Assembly: GCA_021432605.1 (NCBI GenBank)
Contig: MU271151.1
Coordinates: 372,001 to 436,000, forward strand
Length of the DNA: 64,000 nucleotides
Source: Coniochaeta sp. PMI_546
Lineage: Eukaryota; Ascomycota; Sordariomycetes; Coniochaetales; Coniochaetaceae
Reading direction: 5' to 3'
Part shown: positions 1 through 11,364 of the stretch, piece by piece
How the letters are laid out: every line of letters begins with the position of its first letter
How positions within the stretch are numbered: position 1 is the first letter of the stretch
The notes under the pieces: generated by a model
What the model saw: only the letters and a program-made list of their open reading frames with translations
Told to the model about the DNA's origin: nothing
The model's database searches: none
Made by a program: the position numbers and the translations under genes

Positions 1-715
1 TGGAAGGCGCAGATGGCTGTTAAGGTTGGGGAGGTACACGTATAACGACGGCGGAGAGGAAAAGGGTGAAAGGAGTGAATGGGAACCTAATTGGGTATCT
101 GACGACCTTTTTCTCCTTCTTTCTTTTTGGGCGGGGCATCGCATACCTAAGTACAGCATGGTGGCTTGCATTCGCGTGGTGTATGTTTCATCCTTTCCCG
201 CTAGGAGTTGTGGCAGCCGCAAAGTGGTTCTTGTTTATGTTTACAGGGGTGATGTTGCCCTTCTAGGCCATCAGGATTTTGAAATGGCGTTCTTGGGATA
301 AAGCGGAGGGCACAAGAATGGGAGTCGTCTATTCGGCGGCCGAATGATTGCTTTTGAGCCTTTTCATGTATATCTATGACTTCTCATCTGCAAGAAAGCA
401 AAGATACGTGATGGTCTGTTTGTACGCTCCGGTTATCCAGAAAGAATGCGAAACAGTTGCTTCTTGGACTTGTGCACGTTTAGAGGGAATAACATTTTGG
501 CCCAGCCTATCCTGAAAGCAGACTACCTCCCATATGAACTTAAACCGTCCGTTTGAACAAAGAGCCCCTCCAGGAGAGCAAATTCCTATTCATGATCATA
601 AAGAGCATCATCGTCAAGGTTACATTTTGACCAGTGTACCGAACCACGGCGAGAGCGAGGAGAGTGCGAGGGCACCATTACAAGAGTGTATATGTAGTAA
701 GAGGGAAGGTGGTAA
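1..715. other. Intergenic stretch, no gene recognised
   Basis: Only short overlapping reading frames are present, most opening on non-ATG codons, and none resembles a known protein. The right part is the 3' flank of the leftward-transcribed metacaspase gene. The 3' end of a further gene beyond the left window edge cannot be excluded. Confidence 0.4.
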
Positions 716-2695
716 TTACATCACGAACAAAAGGTTCGTGTCTATCGCCGTTAGTTTCATGATTTTGCTTTGAACGACGTGACTAGATATGCCTCACCAA
801 GAGGATGGCTACACGACAGCTGTGGCTTCTGGGTGTACCGCGTCTGCAGCTCATCGCGGATGCTGTTGAGAAGTTGCACGTAGCTCTGTTGTGGGTTCTT
901 CTTGAGAGCCGAGATAAAGGCCCAAGACATGGCGCCGGTGGCCTGGGAAGCGATTGTAGCATCAGCCCTGCGGACGACTGTGTTAGCGAACTGGATTCGA
1001 GACCGGGAGCGATAACGAGTCTCTCGTTTAAGAGGAAGAAAAGAAAAAGACGTAGAAATGTGAGCTCGTCCAGATCCCCGAGCCTTCGCTGCTTGATGTG
1101 ATCCAACGCAACTCGTCGCCCTAGATTCAAAGCACGAACCATATGGTTGTACTTTGATCTAGAGCGTATAGAGAAAAAGAAAGCTAATTACACCAGTACA
1201 CCTTTCCCGGCCTCTGAAGGGCCGAATATGTGTTTCTTCAGCTGGTCTGCGAAATAAAAGCTGCCGAACTCCGTGTATGTTCCTCTTCAAAAAAACCAGA
1301 CCGCGCTCCGTTTATTGCGCCAACCAATGCATGAATAGAAAATGGAGAGAGTGAGAGAGAAACGCGGCCGCTTGCGAGTTATCATGCTCTCAGAACACAT
1401 ATAAAGAGAAGGGTATTTCGAGGTAAATCAAGGGCACGTGATGGTAATGAAAGGGTATACGAACGATGTCTGATCATCTTTACTTCCGGAAAGCATGACC
1501 ACATCGGCGGGCGATGTTTTGGTGGCCAATGTCCGGTTATAAGCATCGTCTCCGGTCGTGGCCTTCTTGAAGAAGCCCATAATGTTGTTCGCGACGCCAC
1601 CGAGATCGCCTTGGCTGTAGGCAGAGATAACGCCGAGAAGCCCTTGGCCAGCCTCCTTGGCAAGGTTGGGCTCTTTGAGGATGCCCTGAGTAGAGTAGAT
1701 GTACGGTAGATCCAGCGCGGTTCCTGAATGGCACGAATCAAAAATGGCAGTCAAGCGAACACCGCTCTGCAACGGCCGCACCATGATGCGATGCATTTCG
1801 TCGTCTGTGATGTGACCGACTGAGCGGAAGTCGACAGGATAGATCACTTCGTCATATCCATCAGGCTCGTCTCCGTCCAGATCTTTTGTCTGTCCACCAT
1901 GGCCTGTGTGTTCTTCTTAGCATAACCTTCATCCAAGCCAAAAGACCAACAATATCTTACCGGAGTAGTGGAAGAAGAGGGAGTCGTTTGGTCGAGCGTC
2001 CTTCACCAGCCAGTGCATGGCTCGTAGAATGTTTTGCTTCGTCGGCTGGCTCATCGGGTTTTGCTGGTCATCAGTGAGAATCACCATGTCTTCGCGCTTA
2101 TATCCAAAGTTTTCTACAAGGTATGCCGACATGTTCCGAACGTCGTTGATGCACCCCCGGAGCTGCCCGCGCTGGCCGAAGTAGTTGATGCCTATGAGAA
2201 GGGCCTTCCTTCGGCCCGTACATTGAGAGTACTGGAAAGCGTAACCCTGCGGAGCACCATGTCCAAAATGTTGCGGAGTTGCTGGCGGCGGCGGTGGAGC
2301 GCTGTGATTTCCATGAACGTAAGAGTTGGAGTTTACGGAGGCCAGTCCTGGTCTGCCACCATACTGTGTCTGCGGCGGAGGGTGATATCCGCTATACTGC
2401 TGAGGAGGGGGCTGTTGAACATTGTCAGACGAAACAATTTGACGTTGGGAATCTTGGTCCCGGAGAGTATCAACACACCTGTTGGTAGCCGTATGACGGA
2501 GAAGGCTGCTGGTATCCATAGCCTGCTGGAGGGGGTTGCTGATACCCACCGTAGCTCGGTTGTTGGGGCCTGCTCAGAGATCAGTTGGATCCAACATATT
2601 GTGCGCAGAGGTTGCTCATACGGATAGTAGGAAGGTTGAGCGCCATGGCTACCATATGCACTGCCAGTATAACCGGTACCAGGATATCCGGACAT
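716..2695 (-). CDS. Type I metacaspase (caspase-like cysteine peptidase)
   Basis: Six exons on the minus strand: 2622-2695, 2479-2569, 1961-2411, 1465-1903, 798-967 and 716-741, giving 416 residues with every phase matching. The N-terminal prodomain is rich in Gly, Tyr, Gln and Pro, as in fungal Mca1/CasA. The p20-like peptidase domain begins near [12 protein letters not shown]. The catalytic His is in HYSGHGG (about residue 207, codon for the Gly before it split by an intron) and the catalytic Cys is in FDSCHSG (about residue 263). The conserved C-terminal tail [12 protein letters not shown] is recovered only when the last 56-nt intron is removed. Family members cleave after Arg/Lys in a calcium-dependent way and act in stress responses, protein quality control and regulated cell death. 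The fourth intron is unusually long (497 nt) with a GTTCGT donor. Identity is secure; the exact donor of intron 4 is the least certain point. Confidence 0.93.
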
Positions 2696-5600
2696 TATGA
2701 GTCGTACGGTATGTTATAGGCGAGGGGAGAAGCTGTTGTTCTCAGGCTCAGCCAGGCGCCGAAGAGGGCCTCTCAGAGAGAGGTCAACGGCTAAGCAAGA
2801 AACAAAGCTTTCGAGAAGCTGTTCAGGCGCGGAGATCGAAGGGACCTTTATAGTTCAAGGCTGGAATCTGATGGCTGGAGAGACCGAAGACCCGAAGGCT
2901 TGTCGATGTGTAGTTGATGATATGGCGAAGGACTATTGAATAGTTCGGAGCTAGTCGAGGGAGCTAAAGGACCGAAAGATGGCGGTTAGACAGGGGCGAT
3001 GCAAATGCATGAATTCGAGCGGGCCCGATTGTGCAGAGATGAGTGAAGGAAGGGGAGGCCGACGTGCAGGGGAAGTATATGGGAGAGACAAGAGTGTACC
3101 ACGGTCGTACCCAACGCTAGGATCCGACGTGATTGGGTTTGACAGCGAGCGATGGGGGATGGCAGCTCACATGGGAAGGCGGCGTGCGAGCAGTAGTGTG
3201 CTGCTGGGAGTGTGATCGCGCTGTTGCGCTTCTGCTTAGGCTTCTGGGTGTGTCAGGGTGTCAAGCGGCTACTGTGTCGGAGTAGTATCTGACAAAATCC
3301 GTGGAATGTTGGAGGAGGTTGCTCGGTTCGCGGTTCGTCTCTCGTCCTCGCAACCCTCGGGGGTCTTTGAGCTCAAGGGTTAAGGAGCGGGGCCGCCAGC
3401 CAAGTCAGCACCACCGATTGGGCAACAGCTGGCGACTTGGGCCGTAGTGTGTGGTCCGTGCTTGCCGAGCGCGGATGGCAGGCGCGCTAGTCTGAATCTG
3501 GATGGTCGGATTCGATTGCGACTTGGATGGAAATGGGAAAAAGAGCGAAAAGAGCGGCACCACGATATTGATCCTTGTCAACGATCCGCTTGTGGCACAG
3601 ATTGGAAGTCTAGAACCCGAACAACTCGAGCCCCCTTGAACCCGGGCAGCGTTACTTCTGGGCCCGGATCTCGCATGGCTTTTATTCCAGTCACGTTCTC
3701 AGGTTCAGGGCCTCAACGTGGTCCTGTCTTCTGGTTCTCTGATGCTGATGACCCTGACGACGTCACAGACTTTTGCTCAGCCCAGCGCGAGACACGCTGA
3801 GGCAGCACGCTATATTTACTACACGCCGGCATTGTGCATTTGGCTGACTAGACGTCCATTTGAGCTGAAGGCCGCCCAGCATCACGAGCTCTTAGCCTAA
3901 GTGGAGGGCGGCTGTGAGGCTGGACTCCCCTTGAACCATAATGCCCCTGTCCAGCTTTGCTCCTTCGTGCCTATCATGGAGAGACCCAGGGCTATGGAGA
4001 AGGTGCCGAACGCTGGCTCTAGCTAACACCACTCGGGGGCCCCTGTGAAACAGCAAACTTGCTGTGACTCGCTGTTTGGACAGATCGTGCACGTCACCAT
4101 GGCATGGCCGCTCTCACAGCTTACCACTTCTGTGCTATGTTTCCGTCGAGTACACTTTGCCTGAGCAAGCGCAACACACCTCCATGGTTTCAATTACCGG
4201 TTGGATACGGAATGCCAGCACTGCCCGTCCGCATTGCACGTGTGAATAGTGTTACTGTCAATATCGGAGCAAGTTTGCCGGCATTCCCGCCGTTATTGTT
4301 GCAAAGGTGCGACCTGCGTAAAAGGGTTGTCCTGCACCAATCAAACTTGCTTGACCGCAAATCTGGTTTTACGGCTCGCTGTGCCCAAGATGTCCCCCGT
4401 CTGAAGGTGAAACGAAAGCCACAACCGCTTTGGTACATATTCACACTGGCGTCGCTGTATCGTTGGCTTAGTTTGCTGTCCACTGTTGCTATTGTACATA
4501 GTTTGTAGGTTTCATTCTCGCAACATGCATTTCTCCATGCGGCTCTAGGGAAGGAACAACTGATTTTCCATAGTTTTATCGATCTGTAAGTGGCTAGCTC
4601 CGGACTACAGCGAGCCTATGGCAGTCCCTGAAAGGGCGCCCCAGCTGCCCAAAGTGCGCTGAAGCCAGTCCCAGCCAATAGGTGGAAGACCTGAAATAAT
4701 GTAGCCATGCCAGACGCACACCAGATCTCTCGGGACCGGGACGGCCCCACTTGGGGCGGGGACGACGCGACATCGATTCGTCACTCAATAGAGCAACCTC
4801 AAACAACCCTAGATAAGGTACAGGAACGTGTAAGATAGATATGTACCGAGCGAACAGCATGAATTTAAGACTTCGCCTCAAAATGCCAGCTGGCATATGT
4901 CGGTCCTCAACTGTAAGCATGGCGGAGCTTGTTTTCTCTCGTAGCTGAGTTTTCCCTCGTTGGACTACTAATCGATGAAACGTTTTGCTTGAGCATGGTC
5001 CGGTACGAGGAATGAGGACGACGTTGACGTCTCTCATCACGTTGCATTATTTGTCCGCCGTCTTTTCTACCAGAGTTGAGGCACTCATGTCAGGTAAGAC
5101 GTGTCGTCAAGAACATGGCTTTGAGACAGACAGCATTCCGCCGCTGATTCGATATCGTTGAGTAACCGGCCATACACCAAGTGTCCGATTTTACCAATCG
5201 GGAGGATATGAGGCTGCAGAGCGTGACAGCCCATTTGCTGTCTATCCAAGCCAATGGAGAAGACCAATTGAGGCCATGCCGATCGTCAAGGGTCTGCCTG
5301 CACAGCCGCATTCGTCTGCTGCCACTTGGCACAACTTTCTTTTGACGAGACATCAGCCTTATGACCAAGAGACATCCGATGACCATGCTCTCGCTTTTAC
5401 ATGATCCAACAAATAAGAACGGCCGCCGATTGAGCCTCGACTGCAGCGTTCAAAGCCACTGTCGCTGTCTAACTTTTCCTCAACCACACACTTGGGTCGC
5501 GGACTGCGTTGCATCACTGGGCTATGCTTGCTTCAGTTGTGCTGCCCTGCTAAAGCTCTCATCCGACATCTGACCAAGTCATAAGATGTATTCTTCGTGA

Positions 5601-6961
5601 CATTGGCATGAGGATTGTGTGCCATCTTTTGCATGTTCTGAACCTTAGCTATAGTGCCAGACAGCCATTCCTCGTTGACACTGATGCAGGATGTGTGGCT
5701 GGCAGTGCTTAACCATCAGCTCTCGTGAAACTGGCAAGATAGAATTGCCGATGGGTTAAGAGCATTCTTGTCACCCGGGTGCTACCAGTGTCCAAAGTGC
5801 ATTGCTTCACAGAGTTTCACACCCACGACTCTATACTCTCGGCCCTTCCCACCCAAGCATTGTCTTGCAAAGACATGCAGGTCAAGCATACTTTCCTTCG
5901 AACTCGGCCAAGGGACGCTTGCTGCAACGCTATATCGTGCCAAGAGGAGACTGGGAGTAGCTGGTGAATGCTTAGATCCATGTGCTATACACCATCACTA
6001 CACACTCGTCTCTCTGGTTGGTGCAATCACCATGCAATGGCACTACAGATGCATGCTGACAAGCATTGTCAGACCCTCGCTGTTGGGACTCTAGTAGGGT
6101 CTCAACGCACCCGCCACAGGTTCTTCGCTGCTTCCGCAACTGGCAAATCATGGCTCCTAGTCTCGGAAGCAAGACCTTACTGGGGTCACCGGCGTCTATG
6201 CAGGTGTGTACGCATGTCTAGACACGCAGGTGCTAGTCTCGGCAGCCTCCCGGGATTGAGCTTATCCGGACCCAGCAGGCGGGTTGGCTTCTTACTGTGC
6301 CTCTCAGGGCCGGAGATTATCGAGCTCGCAGATCTAGTTTGTTGGCTCGAGCGCCTGGGGTTGAACGGTAGATGTGGCTCTGCTTTCAGCCTTATGAGAA
6401 CATGACCACATCCTGGACTGCACCGCCGCAACCTGGGGGTTTCTTTGCCCGATCCGGAATATGACTACGACTAGTATATGAACTCCAACCGCTTTTGGCT
6501 CTGGATGAGTTACATTGGGTAAGCGGTGCTTTGCCGGCATTGTTGAAGTGGATCGAAACTTCACGTCTCCGCGGGCTCTCTGTTTCTGAGTGTTCTGTGT
6601 TGCTATTCCTGGCTTGGCCACGGGCTGTCTCTTCGCCTGAATGTCGTGCCTCAGGTCACAGGGCACAACTACCGACAGATGGCTGACCGTCGACGGCCGC
6701 TGTCAGCCGTACCTGCCATAGTGTTCAACTGTCTTGCATTCTCCTATAGGGCTGATGATGGTCATGATCCCGAATATGTCATCTATTCCGATTCATCTAA
6801 CAATCCTTCTCGCACCGCTCTTGATCATGCGCGAAGTCTAATGACGTTTCACTATGTCCAACACTTGTCATGCAGTCATACGTAACCCATCGCTTCCAAT
6901 GCTCCCAATCCAGAAGTGAAGCCGCCTGCTAAAGCCAGAACCATGCCATCCACCGGGACAA
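2696..6961. other. Long intergenic region, nothing recognised
   Basis: About 4.2 kb with only scattered ORFs of 60-148 codons in all frames and no conserved motif, terminal repeats or transposase-like sequence that I can see. The left end is the promoter and 5' UTR of the metacaspase; the right end is the 3' flank of the gene below. Possible non-coding transcripts cannot be judged from sequence alone. Confidence 0.45.
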
Positions 6962-9172
6962 TCAAGCATTCTCCATCTTGACATCGTCGCTCTCCTGCTC
7001 CTTCCTCATGAGGTAGCCCATCATCCCCCAGACGAGCCGCATAGCCTCAACCCTGTCCTCGACAAGGAAGAAGTCGTACCACTTACTCCTCCAAACCTCT
7101 AGCCGTCCCCAGCTCCGCTGATCTCCCTCCGTGCCAGCATCGTAGTCAACTCCTTCCAGGGCCTCGAGTAACTGATCGGGAACGCGAACCCGCAGCACGC
7201 TGATATGGTGGAACAGCGAGCTAACAACAAAGACATCGTCATAGTCCGCCCCTCTCCGGCGGCCCACAGCCTCGTACCGCGTCTTCTTGTCCCACGCCGC
7301 GGAAGGCGGGCGAACCATGCGGTAGTTGTCGTACATGGGTAGTGTGGTTCCGTTCCCCGACTTCTTGAGCCTCTTGACACCCTTGGGGTTGGCCTCACCA
7401 CCACTCCCTGCCAGTCTGGAGGGCAAAGCGCGGGGACGAGCGCTGTCACTTGCACCAGCCGGGGGATAGGGCGACGACAAGCTCGCAGCAGGTGCCATCG
7501 GGGAGTCCTCTGGTGGCGACTCGGGCAGGGCGTCCTTGTCGCCGACAGCGGCGTCCGCGCCCACACTCAGCATCTCGATCTCGCGGCCGATGGGGCCGCC
7601 CGGACCGCCTCCCCAGCGCGGCTTGGTGGCCCACCAGGCATCTTCGCCAATGCGGCGCTCCGTCTTGCCCGCGCGCCGGCGGTGCTGGGCCGTCAGCAGG
7701 GCGGCGATGAGTTCGCGGCTGAGGTCCATTGTCGCGTCTTTGTCGCCTGGGTTGGTAGGTGTGAAGGAGGTTGTGTGCCGCGCGCTGACTGCCGCGAGTG
7801 GCCCTTCAACTATGCCTGCTCGGGCCGCTTCGCGGGTGGTGGGGGTGCGAAAAATGAAAGTGCAGCCTGACGAGAAGTAGGAGTTCCGCGCTGGATGGCC
7901 TGCGGACGCCGGAGAGGAGATGTAGAGACGTGGTTCGGTGCGCGGGGCGGAGACGTTGCAGCCGAAGTCGTAGGCGACGAGTTTGAGGAAGGAGCTCAGG
8001 ATGTTCTGCCTACAGTCAGGTGGCATTTGCGAGCCAGCTCCAGTTCGGTAGGTGACTGGAACTTCTGCTCTCTTCTCTGGAGCTTTGTCTGGTGAGTCGG
8101 AGGTGTCTGAGCCGGTGCCGGACTCTCCTTTACTGTTGTCACTGGCCTCTGGTGTGTCGATCTTCTTTGAGGCGGGCGGCCTGGATGTGTCATCCCAGAA
8201 GGCGGAGAACATCTCCAGGTAGCGGTAGAACTCGTATGAATTCCCCAACCTGGCCTGGCTTTGGCCTGGTGGCGGCGGGATCCTGCGTACAGCTCGATAC
8301 GCTGCCTCATTGGGGATGGAGAGCTCGCGCTTGCGGTCCAGATAGACAATACATCCCGGCGACGAGTTGCCATTGTTCAGGGGCGTCTTGGTGGATTCAT
8401 TGGCGGCATGAGCATCGTCCGGGCTCAACCGGTCCCAGGCTTCGAAATCGGGAAGGTCGGCCGTGTCGCCGATGACATCGGCCGGACTGGCGTCGTGAAT
8501 CACGTGGACACCGAGGGCTTGAAGGTGGGACACCGTCACCTCAGTTGGCCGGTGGATACCCTGTAGGACGGCAGAGATGTGACCTTTTGGTACGGCGGCT
8601 TCATCGTCCTCATGGGGCACATACTGGGGGAAGTTGATCGGCGTCGGCGGCGGTACCTCCTTGGGTGGGCTGTTCGTGGCGGCCGGTGAGGGGACTAGGA
8701 TCCGTGGTTAGAACTCTCTGGTAACACAGACATTGATAGTTCCATGTAATATGACCAGGAACAGACAGAAAATGCTATTCATCTCTATGCCTGTCATGCC
8801 CAAAATGGAACAGTAGGTCGATCATACAATAATGGGGCACCGGGAAGCCGGAAACCTGCAGATGTCGAACTTCAATCCGCATTCCACATGACCCGGTCGG
8901 TGCCTTGCTGTTTTGCTGGACCTAACCGACTTCAAACCTTATGCCAGGACGCTACGGAACGCCACCCGCAATTAGAGGAAAGCCACTTGCGCTTGCCGTG
9001 GGATTGCTTGGTCCCAATGGCATGTAATGTGCGGTGTTGACACGTCTTGAAGATAATCTTGTCCATCCTGACCGTGTGATCATAAGAAATCGAGCGGAGG
9101 GGTGGGGAGACTGCAAGAGAAGGCATTATGTTAAGGAAGGTACATACTGATGTGGGCGAAGTTGCCGAACAT
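6962..9172 (-). CDS. Conserved-looking fungal protein of unknown function, 585 aa
   Basis: A long open frame (6962-8694) has no ATG near its 5' end, but a perfect acceptor at 8695-8697 joins it in phase to a 25-nt first exon (9148-9172) that reads MFGNFAHI and ends in a GTATGT donor. The 453-nt intron is long for this window. The product has a Pro-rich N-terminus (residues about 10-30), a polar Ser/Asp/Lys-rich insert around residues 170-220, a GGP/GG-rich loop near residue 340, and a C-terminal segment rich in aromatic and charged residues (YRMVRPPSAAWDKKTRYEAV). No signal peptide, membrane segment or catalytic motif is visible. I do not recognise the family. The reading frame is confident because it is long and ordered; the first exon is inferred. 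Confidence 0.75.
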
Positions 9173-9920
9173 GGCGGGCAGCTTTGGACGTTGGGAGCTG
9201 GTCTCGACTGCCGTGAGGAACAAGGTTTTCGGATTTGCCGGTCGTGCCTTCCTTCCACGAACATCCAATCCACCAGTACTTCAAGTAATGCCAAATCGCA
9301 CTGGGTACTCGGATACCAGCAGGTGTAACTTTGAGCTTGCTCTGTCTGGTTGTCAAATGTCGGTGGACCGGCCCTAAACGCCACGTCCGCGTCGGGTCCT
9401 TCACGGTCAGGCTTACAAAGGCGCTCCACTGCACTGGACGAGATCTGGACCTACCAGTTCACCTCCAAATGCAGTAAAAGGTTATCCTCTTTCAGAACCC
9501 TCCTAGCTTTTGGATGATGTTACGGAGTACCAGCAAGGAGCCGCAGTGTCGTTGAGGATCGTGTGTGGGTGGTGTCACAGGCAGTTGTCGGAGGTTGATA
9601 GCAGAATTGGCCGTGCGTTGGAAATCGCGGAGGTCCTACGAAATACTACGACAGGTATCTACGATTACCAGCAACCCATAATCCTACCCTGCTCCATGCT
9701 CCATGCCACATGCGCACCAAGTTGCCAACAATTGTTGGTGCGCTGCAGGACTATGACGGTGAATATGGACGCCGTGGAGTGTACACTGCAAGTTTGTGGA
9801 AAGCCATTGCTCGCCTTCTGTTTAGAGCTTCAAGGTCATAACACTCGGTCTCCTTGAAAAGATCCGATCCGCAAAACAACACTTGTCATGCAATCATGGC
9901 ACTTGTATAAACAGACTTCA

Positions 9921-9951
<31 letters not shown>

Positions 9952-11364
9952 TCAAGGCCTCAAGCCCGTTGTGAAAGATATATCGGACCACATGTGACGA
10001 CGAACCATCTCTCAGACAAATCGACGATAGCGCGACGGGCTCTCGAAAGTTTGATGTCCAGTAGATCTGGCAAGGAGAAACAAACATAACAGAGCCAGAT
10101 ATCATGCTGAATGTCCCGGATAGACAGAAGCCGTTCACTTTTTTCTAAGCTTCTTGTGGCTGCCATCCACCACGCTGTCAATAAGATACTTGCACTAAGT
10201 CGCCCGAAGTTGAGGCTACACTTCACCAGTGTTCTGGAAAGAATCGCTGCTTCTATTCCAGGCCTGCGCTCAGTCGCGCCATCTCATGTGCGAAACTGCT
10301 GAAACATGGTTACACCACATCGTCTCGTTAACTGTAGTAGCCTTTACCAAGAGATGGTTACGCCAAACTGAATGGCATTTTGTGCCAGAAGGCCCCGCAA
10401 GAGGTGCTGTCACGGTGGAACGGATTTATTGTACTCAAAGACCGAGATTGGCCTTTTCAGAGACCCAACCACACTTCACGTTCCACGACCGCAGGACTCA
10501 TGAACCTGGCTTTCGTAAGCCTTCAACTCACGGCATCAAGATATTCGGGCGTAGTTGCTCAAGGTCTGGTACCTATTCAGTGGAATCTCGTCAATTGTCT
10601 TATAGTCTTGCTGTTTGCAGTACTTGAAGCAGTAGAAAAAGATGGCCATGTCTCCCATCCAGGGGTCGTGAATCCCCGCACTAGTTTGCGTGCTTCAAGA
10701 CTGTCGCAGGACAGGGGCCCGGACATCAAAGCGCACATCAGACCCTGGACTTGGATGAGCCTCATGGCTGTTCGACTCTTCCTTCTCTGACATGATTGCC
10801 GTTGGCTTCAACCTTTGACCAATCCCAGGCCTCCCTTCCCGCCTTCAAACAATGATCAATCGTCATGCTGCCACAGGATCAATGCCCACTGCAGGGAGTC
10901 CCAGAGAGCCTCAAGGTGTGGAAGTCCCACGGCAAAGAGACGAATGTCTTCCTGAGTCTATGGCCCACGTTCCCATGACAGACCAGGCTTGTCTTGCCTT
11001 GTCGGACTTGGTCGCTTCCATCAACGACCTCTCCAGATCTTCCACTTTTCCCGTCTCTCCCATGATCATCACCAATTCAACCGCATCATTCTGAGCTTGA
11101 CTGCTCTTTAGCCGTCGAGCCGTTGTTCTGTTTTCCTTCCTTTGAAAGGAAACCTCCACTTCTTCTTCTCCTTTACATCAGATTCATGATCATTCAATGA
11201 CCTAGGTGGCCCAAGTGGCCCGTTTCTTCTTTTCGTTTCTTCCCAAGTGTCGTTATACCTTCAGTTTGACCTTCTGTCACCCTTCGTTTCGTCAAGCGAC
11301 TGGAATCGCCGAGGAAAGAGGAAAGATAATCAAGAGCTGGGCTTTGGTAAAGAGTCGGGACAGC
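9173..11364. other. Intergenic region with poly(T) tract
   Basis: About 2.2 kb without a credible gene. It contains the probable promoter of the leftward unknown gene and the promoter and 5' UTR of the rightward membrane-protein gene, the latter pyrimidine-rich around 11100-11300. The only conspicuous element is a 29-nt T run. Confidence 0.45.
9924..9952 (+). repeat. Homopolymer T29 tract
   Basis: An uninterrupted run of 29 T residues lies between two genes. It could be a slippage-prone mononucleotide repeat or the mirror image of a poly(A) tail left by a retroposed sequence; no flanking duplication or element body is evident. Confidence 0.9.

Noticed and set aside
9924-9952. Retroposon insertion suggested by the T29 tract
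   Set aside because: No target-site duplication or element body could be recognised beside it; it is equally explained by slippage.
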